Both the position numbers and the translations under genes were made by a program. The notes below the pieces were generated by a model, which was not told the DNA's origin, made no database searches, and was given only the letters and a program-made list of their open reading frames with translations. A stretch of DNA of 64,000 nucleotides from Lysobacter sp. GX 14042 (GTDB lineage: Bacteria; Pseudomonadota; Gammaproteobacteria; Xanthomonadales; Xanthomonadaceae). Positions within the stretch are counted from its first letter, which is position 1, and each line of letters starts with the position of its first letter. Location of the stretch: contig NZ_JAJUWY010000007.1 of NCBI RefSeq assembly GCF_021390425.1, positions 1 through 64,000 of the forward strand. The letters run 5' to 3'. Shown one piece after another: positions 45,247-54,227 of this stretch.

Positions 45247-45675
45247 ATGGCCGTCATCCACGACCGGACCCGCTTGCGGTCGGTCCACCCGTTCCATGCC
45301 TTCTTCGTCGCCGGCATGGTTCCGCTGTTCCTGGGCGCGCTGCTGTGCGACTGGACCTACTCCGGCAGCGCCCACATCCAGTGGAGCAACTTCGCCTCCT
45401 GGTTGATCGTCGGGGCGATGGTGCTGTGCGGCATCGCGCTGGTGTTCGCGATCGTCGACCTGGTCCGCGTGCGCGGGCGCGATGGCCGCACGCTGCTGCA
45501 GCTGCTGGTGGTGGCCGCCACGTTCGTACTCGGCTTCATCAACGCGCTGGTCCACGGCCAGGATGCATGGGCGATCATGCCCGAGGCTCCCTGGCTGTCA
45601 TTGCTGGTGTTCCTGCTCGCCTGCGTGGCGGCGTGGCTCGCCTTCTCCGGTCGCCGCGTGGGAGGTGTGGAATGA
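45247..45675 (+). CDS. DUF2231 family membrane protein
   Basis: A 142-residue inner-membrane protein with four hydrophobic segments (FFVAGMVPLFLGALLCDWTY, a WLIVGAMVLCGIALVFAIV segment, LLVVAATFVLGFINALVHG and SLLVFLLACVAAWLAF) and the VHPFHAFF start typical of DUF2231. GGAGG lies just before ATG 45247. Its stop overlaps the start of the sorbosone dehydrogenase gene (ATGA 45672-45675). Such pairs occur elsewhere; the membrane protein may pass electrons from the periplasmic dehydrogenase (inferred). Confidence 0.88.
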   Translation: MAVIHDRTRLRSVHPFHAFFVAGMVPLFLGALLCDWTYSGSAHIQWSNFASWLIVGAMVLCGIALVFAIVDLVRVRGRDGRTLLQLLVVAATFVLGFINALVHGQDAWAIMPEAPWLSLLVFLLACVAAWLAFSGRRVGGVE

Positions 45676-46958
45676 ACCGTTCGATCCTGTTTTCCGCCGT
45701 CGCCGCTTCGGTCCTGCTGGCCGCCTGCGGAAGCGAGCCGCCGCCGCCGAATCACGGTACCAATCCGACCCTCGGGGAATACGAGCGCGGATTGCTGCCC
45801 AGCATGGTCATCGCCAGCCCGGCCGAGTGGGGTGATCGCCAGCCGGTGGTGCCGGACGGCTACCAGGTCTCGGCCATCGCCACCGACCTGGGCATCCCGC
45901 GCCAGACACTGGTACTGCCCAACGGCGACATCCTGGTGGCGGAAGGACGGGGCGGCAACGCGCCGTCGCTCAAGCCCAAGGACATCATTGCCGGGCCGAT
46001 CAAGTCGGCGGGCACCACTTCGGTCGACAGCGGAAACCGCCTGACCCTGCTGCGCGATGCCGACGGCGACGGCACCTACGAGCTGCAGACCGTGTTCGCC
46101 GGCAACCTCGACGCGCCGTACGGGCTGGCGCTGGTGGGCGACCAGTTGTATGTCGCCAACCAGGGCGAGGTGGTCCGCTTCGACTATAGCGTCGGCCAGA
46201 CCCGCGCCAGCGGCGAGCCGGTCACGGTCACTCCGCTGCCCTCGGAGATCAACCACCACTGGACCAAGGCGATGACGGCGAGTGCGGACGGCCGCTTCCT
46301 CTACGTCGGCATCGGCTCCAACAGCAACATCACCGAGCGCGGCATGACCGCCGAGCAGAACCGCGCGGTGGTATGGGAGATCGACCCGCAGACCGGGATG
46401 CACCGCGAGTACGCCAGCGGCCTGCGCAATCCCACCGCGCTGGCCATCCAGCCCGGTACCGGCCAGTTGTGGGCGGTGGTGAACGAGCGCGACGAGCTTG
46501 GGCCCAACCTGGTGCCCGACTACCTGACCGCGGTGCGCGAAGGCGGCTTCTACGGCTGGCCCTACGCCTACTGGGGTCCTAACGAGGATCCGCGGGTGAA
46601 GCCGCAGGACCCGGAAAAGGTCGCCTCGACCATCACCCCGGACTACAGCCTGGGCTCGCACGTGGCCTCGCTCGGGGTGGACTTCTCGGTGCCGGCGATG
46701 GGCGCGGAATTCGCCGAGGGCGCGTTCGTCGGCATGCACGGCAGCTGGAACCGCAGCGTGCCGGTCGGCTACAAGGTGGTGTTCGTGCCGTTCCGCAACG
46801 GCATGCCCGTTGGCGATCCCATCGACTTCGTCACCGGCTTCCGCGACGACGACAACACCTATGGCCGTCCGGTCGGGGTGACGGTCGACCCACGCGGTGC
46901 GCTGATCGTGGCCGACGACCTGTCAAATACGATCTGGCGCGTGACCCCGGTCCGCTGA
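45672..46958 (+). CDS. PQQ-dependent sugar dehydrogenase / sorbosone dehydrogenase family lipoprotein
   Basis: A 428-residue lipoprotein (VAASVLLAACGSE) with a six-bladed propeller of the glucose/sorbosone dehydrogenase family: LVLPNGDILVAEGRGG, LRDADGDGTYELQTVF, LDAPYGLALVGDQLYVANQG, YASGLRNPTALAIQPGTGQL and VGVTVDPRGALIVADD. Such enzymes oxidise sugars or aldehydes in the periplasm with PQQ; no PQQ biosynthesis gene is in the window. It is translationally coupled with the DUF2231 gene, and its last 36 bp overlap the convergent small gene. Confidence 0.88.
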   Translation: MNRSILFSAVAASVLLAACGSEPPPPNHGTNPTLGEYERGLLPSMVIASPAEWGDRQPVVPDGYQVSAIATDLGIPRQTLVLPNGDILVAEGRGGNAPSLKPKDIIAGPIKSAGTTSVDSGNRLTLLRDADGDGTYELQTVFAGNLDAPYGLALVGDQLYVANQGEVVRFDYSVGQTRASGEPVTVTPLPSEINHHWTKAMTASADGRFLYVGIGSNSNITERGMTAEQNRAVVWEIDPQTGMHREYASGLRNPTALAIQPGTGQLWAVVNERDELGPNLVPDYLTAVREGGFYGWPYAYWGPNEDPRVKPQDPEKVASTITPDYSLGSHVASLGVDFSVPAMGAEFAEGAFVGMHGSWNRSVPVGYKVVFVPFRNGMPVGDPIDFVTGFRDDDNTYGRPVGVTVDPRGALIVADDLSNTIWRVTPVR

Positions 46959-47300
46959 ACCGGCGGCGCACGGGGGAACCGGGCCACCGGCATCCACGCA
47001 CAGGTGGATGTGGGCCAGGCCCGGTACCTGCCGGCTGTCGCCACTGTCGAGGGTGAAGCGCTTCAGCGGGTGCAGCCCGCACGCGGCCGGGTTCCCGCAG
47101 CCGCGGGGATAGACCGTGTAGTGGCAGTGCCCGCTGACGCTGCGCAGGCACTCGAAATGGCCCACGCCGGCATGCACCACCACGCGGCTGTACAGGATCT
47201 CGGCATTGCCGTGGCGCAGGTGGTGGACGAAGGTGCCGCCGCCGAAATCGACGCCGACCAGCGACAGCACGAAAGCACACAACGCAAGCAACGTGTTCAT
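46923..47300 (-). CDS. small cysteine-rich exported protein in a two-component operon
   Basis: A 125-residue protein with a hydrophobic N terminus (MNTLLALCAFVLSLVGVDFG) that can act as a signal peptide or anchor. At least six cysteines follow (HFECLRSVSGHCHY, PRGCGNPAACGL, HIHLCVDAG, PPCAAG), which suggests disulfides in the periplasm, and there are several His. GAGG precedes ATG 47300. It lies 23 bp after the response regulator gene on the same strand, so it is likely part of the sensor operon. No family recognised. Confidence 0.72.
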   Translation of the reverse strand: MNTLLALCAFVLSLVGVDFGGGTFVHHLRHGNAEILYSRVVVHAGVGHFECLRSVSGHCHYTVYPRGCGNPAACGLHPLKRFTLDSGDSRQVPGLAHIHLCVDAGGPVPPCAAGSADRGHAPDRI

Positions 47301-47323
47301 GGGTCACCTCGAAGAAGCCGGGT

Positions 47324-48112
47324 TCACATGTGCCGGAACAGCGCCATGAACGCCGCGCTGACGGCGAGGGTCTCGGGGCGCGACTTCAGCCGCACGGTGC
47401 CGCGGCCGCTGTCGTCGCGGACCACGCCGGCGATCGCCCGCAGGTTGACGATCGTCGAGCGGTGGATCTGCTTGAAGCTGTTGGCATCGAGCACCGCCAG
47501 CAGGTCCTTGATCGGCGTGCGCAGCAGCGCCTCGCCGTCGGCGGTGACGACGCTGGTGTACTTGTTGTCGGCGCGGAAGTAGGCGACGTCGTCGACCAGG
47601 ATCAACCGGGTCTCGCGGCCGGCGCTGGCGGTCAGCCAGGTCAGCGGCAGTGGCGCGTCGTCCCCCCGCCGTTGCAGACCCGGGTGCGCGCCCAGGCGTT
47701 CCAGCAGGCCGGCCAGTGCCGCGGCCTCGTTGTTGCCGCTGCGCGCCTGCAGCCGCTCGACGGTCGCGGCCAGGCGCCCGGGCTTGATCGGCTTGAGCAG
47801 GTAGTCGACCGCGCCATGCTCGAACGCATCCACCGCGTACTGGTCATAGGCGGTCACGAACACGATCTGCGTCGCGGGGCTCGCCTCGACCGCGGCGGCC
47901 GCGACTTCCAGCCCGCTCAGGCCGGGCATGCGGATGTCGAGGAAGGCGACGTCCGGGCGGTGGTCGGCGAGCGCTTCGACCGCACTGGCGCCGTCCTCGC
48001 ACTCGGCCACGACCCGCAGCTGCGGCCAGGCGGTGGCGAGCTGGTCGAGCAGGGCACGGCGCAGCAGCGCCTCGTCCTCGGCGACGATGCAGGTTGGCGC
48101 GTGCTCAGGCAT
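47324..48112 (-). CDS. LytR/AlgR-family response regulator (LytTR DNA-binding)
   Basis: A 262-residue regulator. The receiver domain (1-120) has the acidic pair AEDEA, phospho-acceptor Asp59 in VAFLDIRMPGLSG, Thr in FVTAYDQYAVDAF and Lys in LLKPIKPGRL. The LytTR domain (about 155-260) contains VDDVAYFRADNKYTSVVTAD and FKQIHRSTIVNLRAI. Its ATG overlaps the kinase stop by 8 bp (48105-48112). Targets are usually direct repeats near envelope genes; none was identified. Confidence 0.93.
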   Translation of the reverse strand: MPEHAPTCIVAEDEALLRRALLDQLATAWPQLRVVAECEDGASAVEALADHRPDVAFLDIRMPGLSGLEVAAAAVEASPATQIVFVTAYDQYAVDAFEHGAVDYLLKPIKPGRLAATVERLQARSGNNEAAALAGLLERLGAHPGLQRRGDDAPLPLTWLTASAGRETRLILVDDVAYFRADNKYTSVVTADGEALLRTPIKDLLAVLDANSFKQIHRSTIVNLRAIAGVVRDDSGRGTVRLKSRPETLAVSAAFMALFRHM

Positions 48113-49373
48113 GGACGGCCTCGCGTTCGGAGCGGGCGGGGACCGAAATGGTGGCCGCGACGCCGGCCGGGAAGTTGGCGACCACCGCCAGCGACGCAGT
48201 ACCGCCGAATGCCAGCCGCAGCCGCTCGCGTACGTTCTTCAGACCGATGCCGGTGCCGGTGGTCCTGGAGTTGAAGCCGTCGCCATCGTCGGCCACCGTC
48301 ACCGCCACCTCGCCGTCGCTGCCGCGCGCACGGATCCACACGGTGCCGCCGCCGGTGCGTGGTTCCAGCCCGTGCTTGATCGCGTTCTCGACCAATACCT
48401 GCAGCATCATCGGCGGCAGCGCGGTCGCGCGCAGCGGTTCGGGGACGTCGATCTGCACGCCCAGGCGCGGGCCCATGCGGATCTTCAGGATCTCCAGGTA
48501 GGCGATCGCGCGCTCGAGCTCGGCGCCGAGGGTCGACATCGCCTCGTCGGCGCTCGGCAGCGAGTGCCGCAGGTACTGGATCAGGTGGCCGAGCATCTCG
48601 TCGGCGCGCGCCGGGTCGCCGCGGGTCAGCAGCTGTGCGCTGGCCAGGGTGTTGTAGAGGAAGTGCGGCTCGACCTGGGCGTGCAGCAGGTTCAGCCTGG
48701 CGACGGTGAGTTCCTTCTCGGTCGCGGTCTGCGCGGCATCGGCCTTCTCGCCGCGGCGGCGCTCGGCGACCCGGCGGCTGATCGCGCGGGTGATCGCCTC
48801 GGCGTTCTCGTAGTTGGTGGCGTCGTCGACCAGGAACCAGTCGCTCCAGGCCGGGCTTTCCGGCTCGCAGATCAGGGTGACGCTGCCGCTGTCGTCGCCC
48901 GGGGTGACGGTGGCGAGGATCTGGTTGCGCGGAATCCCGAACCACCACAGCAGCGGGTTCCAGCGGCCCAGCGAGTGCTCGCCGTAGCTCTTGGGCCGAC
49001 CGACCCGGGCGCGGACCTGCAGGCTGTCGCGGGCGCTCTCGACGTGCTCGATGCGTGGCAACTCGCGGATTGCCGCGTCCAGCAGGTCGAACGCCTCCCC
49101 GGCCTCGAACGGGATCTCGACCTGCCGGCGCTGGCGGTTGGCCAGGGTCGACTTGTCGATGCGCCCGGCGATCAGCCGCACCCGGCCCAGGTGCGAGAGC
49201 GCGCCGGCGACCACCAGCGCCATGGTGATCATGCCGGCGAGCACGACCGGCCATTCGATCCAGCCGATCAGCGGCAGGCTGGACCACAGCGACGCCACCA
49301 GGACGATCGCCAGCAGCCAGGCGATGGCGAGGCGCAGGACGAAGAAGATGCTCTTGATCACGGGCGGGTCCAT
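48105..49373 (-). CDS. LytS-type sensor histidine kinase
   Basis: A 422-residue membrane kinase. Two hydrophobic segments are at the N terminus (LRLAIAWLLAIVLVASLW and VVLAGMITMALVVAGALSHL), followed by a sensor or linker region of about 150 residues. The phospho-acceptor region is LHAQVEPHFLYNTLASAQLL and the ATP lid has ENAIKHGLEP and TGIGLKNVRERL, as in the LytS/YehU group. It pairs with the LytTR regulator downstream in an overlapping arrangement. The stimulus is unknown. It diverges from an ABC transporter operon across 138 bp, which may be its target. Confidence 0.92.
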   Translation of the reverse strand: MDPPVIKSIFFVLRLAIAWLLAIVLVASLWSSLPLIGWIEWPVVLAGMITMALVVAGALSHLGRVRLIAGRIDKSTLANRQRRQVEIPFEAGEAFDLLDAAIRELPRIEHVESARDSLQVRARVGRPKSYGEHSLGRWNPLLWWFGIPRNQILATVTPGDDSGSVTLICEPESPAWSDWFLVDDATNYENAEAITRAISRRVAERRRGEKADAAQTATEKELTVARLNLLHAQVEPHFLYNTLASAQLLTRGDPARADEMLGHLIQYLRHSLPSADEAMSTLGAELERAIAYLEILKIRMGPRLGVQIDVPEPLRATALPPMMLQVLVENAIKHGLEPRTGGGTVWIRARGSDGEVAVTVADDGDGFNSRTTGTGIGLKNVRERLRLAFGGTASLAVVANFPAGVAATISVPARSEREAVHA

Positions 49374-49511
49374 GGAGGTCGATTGCGGCCGAGCATAGCG
49401 AGCGGGAACCCGGTGGAGCCGGCCGGTCCGACCAGTCGCCGGATGCGCCGACGAAACGCGGCCAGGGCGGATCGGCGGCATGATGACGGGCGGTGTGCTC
49501 CAGTACGTCCG

Positions 49512-50186
49512 ATGCTCCGGATCCACGACCTGCACAAGAGTTACCCCACCCCGCAGGGCCTGCTGCCGGTGCTGCAGGGCGTCGACCTGCGGCTGGAGCG
49601 CGGCGGCAGCCTGGCGTTGATGGGCGAGTCGGGCAGCGGCAAGAGCACGCTGCTGCACCTGGTCGCCGGCCTGGACCGGGCCGACCGCGGGCACATCCAC
49701 GCCGATGGCCGCGCCCTGCATGCGATGGGCGAGCGGCAGCTGGCACAGTGGCGGCGCTGCGGCATCGGCCTCATCTTCCAGCAGTTCAACCTGGTCGGCA
49801 GCCTGACCGTGGCCGATAACCTGGCGTTCCAGGCGCGCCTGGCGGGGCGCCACGATCCACGCTGGGAGGCGGAGCTGGTGGAGCGGCTCGGCCTCGGGGC
49901 GATACTCGGGCGCTATCCGGAGCAGCTGTCCGGTGGCCAGCAGCAGCGCGTGGCGCTGGGTCGTGCGCTGGCCTCCAGGCCGCCCCTGGTGCTGGCCGAC
50001 GAGCCCACCGGCAACCTGGACGAGGCCACTGCCGACCAGGTGCTCGCCCTGCTATTGGCACTGGTGGAGGGCAGCGGTGCCACGCTGCTGATGGTGACCC
50101 ACAGCCCGCAGGTCGCCGCACGGCTGCAACGCACGGTGGTGTTGCGCGCCGGGCGGGTGCATCCGGGGCCAGGCGACGTGCCGTGA
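49512..50186 (+). CDS. ABC transporter ATP-binding protein (LolD/MacB-like)
   Basis: A 224-residue ATPase with Walker A GESGSGKST, Q-loop IFQQFNLVGSLTVADNL, signature LSGGQQQRVALGRAL and Walker B LVLADEPTGNLDEAT. This type powers MacB/FtsX-like extractors that move lipids, lipoproteins or peptides out of the inner membrane. ATG 49512 is used; the frame is open upstream. Its stop overlaps the GTG of the permease gene. With the permease and the AttH-like lipoprotein it forms an AttEFGH-like set. Confidence 0.94.
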   Translation: MLRIHDLHKSYPTPQGLLPVLQGVDLRLERGGSLALMGESGSGKSTLLHLVAGLDRADRGHIHADGRALHAMGERQLAQWRRCGIGLIFQQFNLVGSLTVADNLAFQARLAGRHDPRWEAELVERLGLGAILGRYPEQLSGGQQQRVALGRALASRPPLVLADEPTGNLDEATADQVLALLLALVEGSGATLLMVTHSPQVAARLQRTVVLRAGRVHPGPGDVP

Positions 50187-52645
50187 GCGTGGTCGGCTGG
50201 ACGCTGCGCGCGCTGCTGGGCCACTGGCGCCGGCACCCGGTGCAGTTCTTCAGTCTGTTTGCCGGCCTGTGGCTGGCCACCGCGTTGCTGACCGGCGTGC
50301 AGGCGCTCAACGGCCAGGCGCGCAAAAGTTACGCGCTGGCCAGCGCGCTGGTCGGCGGTCCGCCGCAGCTGCGGCTGGAAGCGGTCGACGGGCGGCCGCT
50401 GCCGCAGGCGGCCTTCAGCGAACTGCGGCGGCAGGGTTGGCCGGTCTCGCCGGTGCTGGAAGGCCGGGTCGGGCTGGCCGACGGCGGGCGCCGGTTGCGG
50501 GTCACCGGGATCGAGCCGGTCAGCCTGCCCGACGGCAGCCGGATGGCCGGCGAGTCGACCGGGGCGTCGGCGGTGATCGATTTCATCTCGCCGCCCGGCG
50601 AAACCTGGATCGCGCCGCAGACCCTGTCCGAGCTCGGGCTGCGGGCGGGTGACACGCCGTTGCTGGACAACGGCGAGCGCCTGCCGCCGTTGCAACCGCG
50701 CGGGCGGATGGCGCCGGGGACGCTGCTGGTCGACATCGGCGTGGCCCAGCGCCTGCTGCGCGCGCCGGGGGAACTCACCCGCCTGCTGCTGCCTGCCGAC
50801 GCGGAAGGCGCGTTGCCGCCACCCTGGAGTACCCGCTTGCGCTGGAACCGCCCGGGCGAGAACGAACTCGACCGCCTCGCCGACAGCTTCCACCTCAATC
50901 TGACCGCGCTGGGATTGCTGGCCTTTGCCGTCGGCCTGTTCATCGTGCACGCGGCAATCGGGCTGGCGCTGGAGCAGCGTCGGCCGCTGTTACGGACCCT
51001 GCGGGCGACCGGGGTCGAGGTCCGCGTGCTGTTGCTGGCACTGGTGCTGGAACTCGGTGCATTGGCCTTGCTTGGCGGCCCGGCGGGGGTGTTGAGCGGC
51101 TACCTGCTGGCCAGTGCGCTGCTGCCGGACGTCGCCGCCAGCCTGCGCGGGCTGTATGGCGCCGAGGTTGGCGGGACACTCGCGCTCAGTCCGGCGTGGT
51201 GGCTGGCCGGCATCGGACTGGCGGTGCTGGGCGCCCTGCTGGCCGGCGCCAGCAGCCTGTGGCGGGCCGCGCGGCTGCCGCTGCTGGCACTGGCCGGCAG
51301 CGAGGCCTGGGTCCAGGCGCATCGCGCCTGGTTGCGGCGCCAGGGCGCGCTCGCGGCGATCGCGGCCGTGGTCGCGCTGCTGGCTTGGGCGCTGGGTGAC
51401 AGCCTCGCCAGCGGCTTCGTGCTGCTCGGAAGCCTGTTGCTGGCGGCCGCGCTGGCCCTGCCGTTGATGCTGGGCGGCCTGTTGCGGCTGCTGCCGGTAC
51501 GCGGCCGTTCGCCGCTGGCCGGCTGGTTCCTCGCCGACTGCCGGCAGCAGCTTCCGGCGCTGAGCCTGGCGCTGATGGCCCTGCTGCTCGCGGTGGCCGC
51601 GAACGTCGGCGCCGGCAGCATGACCGAAGGCTTCCGCTGGACCTTCACCGGCTGGCTCGACCAGCGGCTGGCCGCCGAGTTGTACGTGCGCCCGCTGGAC
51701 CAGGCGCAGGCTGCGGCGGTCACCGCCTGGCTGAATGCCGAGCCCCGGGCGGGCACGGTTACCCGGGTCATCGACCTGGAGGTGGACGTGGGCGGCAGCC
51801 CGGTCGAGGTGTCCGGCATCCCCGACGACCCGCTGTACCGCGAGCACTGGCCGCTGCTGGCGTCCGCGGCTGCACCCTGGGACGCGCTCGCGGACGGCGG
51901 GACGCTGATGCTGAGCGAGCAGCTGGCACGGCGGCTGGGCGTGGGCGTGGGTGACCTGCTCGCGCTGCCGGGTGCCTCCGGCCCCTGGCAGGCCCGGATC
52001 GTCGCGGTCTATGCCGACTACGGCAACCCGCGCGGGCACGTGCTGGTCGGCCTGGACGAATTGCGCCGCCACTGGCCCGGGGCGCCGGTCACCCGGCTCG
52101 CAGTGCGGGTCCACCCGGCGGCGGTCGATGGCCTCGCCCTGCGCCTGCAGCAGGCGTTCGGCCTCGGCGATGACCGGGTGATCGACCAGGCGCGGCTGAA
52201 GGGCTGGGCCACCCAGGTGTTCGAGCGCACCTTCAGCGCCACCACCGCGCTCAACACCCTGACCCTGGGGGTGGCCGGCGTCGCGTTGTTCATCGCCCTG
52301 CTGACCCAGGCCGAGGGGAGGCTGGCGCAGCTGGCGCCGCTGTGGGCGGCCGGCGTCACCCGTGCGCGCCTGATGCAGCTCAACGCCGCGCAGACCTGGT
52401 TGCTGGCCGGATTGACCCTGCTGCTGGCGCTGCCGCTGGGCATCCTGCTGGCGTGGTGCCTGGTGGCGGTGATCAACGTGCAGGCATTCGGCTGGCGGTT
52501 GCCGCTGCAGGTGTTTCCCGGCCAGTTGCTGCGCCTGGCTGGCTGGGGTGCGCTGGCGACGCTGCTCGCCTCCGCCCTGCCGCTGTGGAAGCTGTGGCGC
52601 AGCCGGCCGGTCGAACTGCTGGGGGCCTTTGCCAATGAACGTTAG
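50183..52645 (+). CDS. FtsX-like ABC transporter permease
   Basis: An 820-residue permease starting with GTG in a GTGA overlap with the ATPase gene. One segment is near the N terminus (FFSLFAGLWLATALLTGVQ), then a periplasmic domain (about 40-240), a first FtsX block (LGLLAFAVGLFIVHAAIGLA onward), central segments, a second periplasmic domain (about 480-660) and a final FtsX block (TLGVAGVALFIALLTQAEGR to the C terminus). It has the two-block architecture of permeases in AttF/AttG-like systems, joined in one chain. The substrate is likely lipophilic (inferred). Confidence 0.92.
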   Translation: MSVVGWTLRALLGHWRRHPVQFFSLFAGLWLATALLTGVQALNGQARKSYALASALVGGPPQLRLEAVDGRPLPQAAFSELRRQGWPVSPVLEGRVGLADGGRRLRVTGIEPVSLPDGSRMAGESTGASAVIDFISPPGETWIAPQTLSELGLRAGDTPLLDNGERLPPLQPRGRMAPGTLLVDIGVAQRLLRAPGELTRLLLPADAEGALPPPWSTRLRWNRPGENELDRLADSFHLNLTALGLLAFAVGLFIVHAAIGLALEQRRPLLRTLRATGVEVRVLLLALVLELGALALLGGPAGVLSGYLLASALLPDVAASLRGLYGAEVGGTLALSPAWWLAGIGLAVLGALLAGASSLWRAARLPLLALAGSEAWVQAHRAWLRRQGALAAIAAVVALLAWALGDSLASGFVLLGSLLLAAALALPLMLGGLLRLLPVRGRSPLAGWFLADCRQQLPALSLALMALLLAVAANVGAGSMTEGFRWTFTGWLDQRLAAELYVRPLDQAQAAAVTAWLNAEPRAGTVTRVIDLEVDVGGSPVEVSGIPDDPLYREHWPLLASAAAPWDALADGGTLMLSEQLARRLGVGVGDLLALPGASGPWQARIVAVYADYGNPRGHVLVGLDELRRHWPGAPVTRLAVRVHPAAVDGLALRLQQAFGLGDDRVIDQARLKGWATQVFERTFSATTALNTLTLGVAGVALFIALLTQAEGRLAQLAPLWAAGVTRARLMQLNAAQTWLLAGLTLLLALPLGILLAWCLVAVINVQAFGWRLPLQVFPGQLLRLAGWGALATLLASALPLWKLWRSRPVELLGAFANER

Positions 52646-53690
52646 GGTGCTCGCCTTGGTGCTGGTCCTGCTGGGCGGCTGCGCGGAGCCGGCGCCGACG
52701 ACCGAGGGCTTCGCCGGGCTGGGGCGGGAGAGCGGAGGCTTCGCCCGGGTGCTGCCCGGCAGGCCACTCGCGTTTCCCGCCGATCACGGCGCACACCCCG
52801 ACTTCCGCATCGAATGGTGGTATCTCACCGCCAATCTCGAGGATGCGGAGGGCAACGACTATGGCGTGCAGTGGACGCTGTTCCGCAGCGCGCTGCGCCC
52901 GGGTGCGGACGAGCCTGGCTGGGGCAACGGCAACCTGTTCATGGGGCACGCGGGGGTGACCGGCGAAGGCGTCCACCGCGCCGCCGAACGCCTGGCCCGT
53001 GGCGGAGTGGGGCAGGCCGGGGTCGATGCAGTGCCGTTCCGCGCCTGGATCGATGACTGGACACTCGGCGGCGATCCGGAGGCGGGCATGCAGGTGCAGG
53101 CCCATGGCCGGGATTTTGCCTACCGCCTGGCACTGGACCCGCGCGGCCCGCTGGTGCTGCAGGGCGACGCCGGCTACAGCCGCAAGTCGGCCGACGGGCA
53201 GGCCTCCTACTACTACAGCCAGCCCTTCCTGCACGCCACCGGCACGTTGGAGATCGACGGTCGGCAAGTCGAAGTCAATGGCCCGGCCTGGATGGACCGC
53301 GAATGGAGCAGCCAGCCGCTGGCCGGCGACCAGCTCGGCTGGGACTGGTTCTCGCTGCGGCTGGACGACGGGGCCCGCCTGATGGCGTTCCAGCTGCGCC
53401 ACCGCGATGGCGGCCGGTACCTGAGCGGGACCTGGATCGCGCCCGATGGCCGCGCGAGCGCGCTTGACGGCAGTGTGATCAAGCTGCGGCCACTGGGGTG
53501 GACCACGGTGGCCGGGCGCGAGCTGCCGACGCGCTGGTCGCTGTCGGTGCCAGGCCACCTCGCGCAGGTCGAGCTGGCCACAGTCAATCCGCAGGCGTGG
53601 ATGGACCTGGACACACCCTACTGGGAAGGGCCGGTGCGGGTGCACGGCGGCGCCAGTGGGGTCGGCTTTCTCGAGATGACCGGGTACTGA
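52635..53690 (+). CDS. AttH/CrtC-like lipocalin-domain lipoprotein
   Basis: A 351-residue lipoprotein (LALVLVLLGGCAEP) of the carotenoid 1,2-hydratase/AttH family. The family mark is DFRIEWWYLTANL, followed by QWTLFRSALRP, YYYSQPFLHATGTL, GPAWMDREWSSQPL and GWDWFSLRLDDGARLMAFQL; two lipocalin-like barrels are expected. It overlaps the permease gene by 11 bp, so it acts with this transporter, as AttH does with AttEFG in Agrobacterium. No carotenoid genes are nearby, so hydratase activity is unlikely. It may bind or modify a lipid-like substrate. Confidence 0.9.
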   Translation: MNVRVLALVLVLLGGCAEPAPTTEGFAGLGRESGGFARVLPGRPLAFPADHGAHPDFRIEWWYLTANLEDAEGNDYGVQWTLFRSALRPGADEPGWGNGNLFMGHAGVTGEGVHRAAERLARGGVGQAGVDAVPFRAWIDDWTLGGDPEAGMQVQAHGRDFAYRLALDPRGPLVLQGDAGYSRKSADGQASYYYSQPFLHATGTLEIDGRQVEVNGPAWMDREWSSQPLAGDQLGWDWFSLRLDDGARLMAFQLRHRDGGRYLSGTWIAPDGRASALDGSVIKLRPLGWTTVAGRELPTRWSLSVPGHLAQVELATVNPQAWMDLDTPYWEGPVRVHGGASGVGFLEMTGY

Positions 53691-53777
53691 GCGCGCCCGC
53701 GCTTGAGCTTCGCGCCGCAGCCCCCAACCATTGGATGTTCCATCGCCGGCCCCGCCCTCAGTTGCAGGAGTCCCCCC

Positions 53778-54227
53778 ATGCACCAGTACAGCAAGAACCC
53801 CGACGCAATCGCCCGGCTCACCCCGGAGCAGTATCGCGTCACCCAGCAGAGCGGCACCGAACCGCCCGGCACCGGCGAGTACCTGTCCAACAAGGCACCG
53901 GGCATCTACGTCGACGTGGTCTCCGGCGAGCCGCTGTTCGCCTCGTCCGACAAGTTCGAGTCCGGCTGCGGCTGGCCGAGCTTCACCAGGCCGATCGAGC
54001 CGGCCCATGTCGCCGAACTGCGCGATACCACCCACGGCATGATCCGCACCGAGGTGCGCTCGACCCGTGGCGACAGCCATCTGGGGCACGTGTTTCCCGA
54101 TGGACCGCCGGACCGCGGGGGACTGCGCTACTGCATCAACTCCGCGGCGCTGCGCTTCATTCCGCGCGAGCGGATGGAGGCCGAGGGCTACGGCGATTAC
54201 CTTGACCAGGTGGAGGACATCCGATGA
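53778..54227 (+). CDS. msrB: peptide-methionine (R)-S-oxide reductase MsrB, zinc-free type
   Basis: A 149-residue cytosolic enzyme that reduces the R epimer of methionine sulfoxide. The catalytic Cys119 is in [11 protein letters not shown] and a likely resolving Cys64 in ESGCGWPSF. The four zinc cysteines of E. coli MsrB (46, 49, 95, 98) are Asp, Ser, Ser and Gly here, so this is the form without structural zinc. GCAGGAG precedes ATG 53778. Its stop overlaps the msrA start (ATGA 54224-54227), giving a coupled pair that repairs both epimers. Confidence 0.95.
   Translation: MHQYSKNPDAIARLTPEQYRVTQQSGTEPPGTGEYLSNKAPGIYVDVVSGEPLFASSDKFESGCGWPSFTRPIEPAHVAELRDTTHGMIRTEVRSTRGDSHLGHVFPDGPPDRGGLRYCINSAALRFIPRERMEAEGYGDYLDQVEDIR

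Noticed and set aside
52635-53690. Carotenoid hydratase (CrtC) as the function of the AttH-like lipoprotein
   Set aside because: It is lipidated, overlaps an ABC permease gene and no carotenoid genes are near, so a transporter-linked role fits better.
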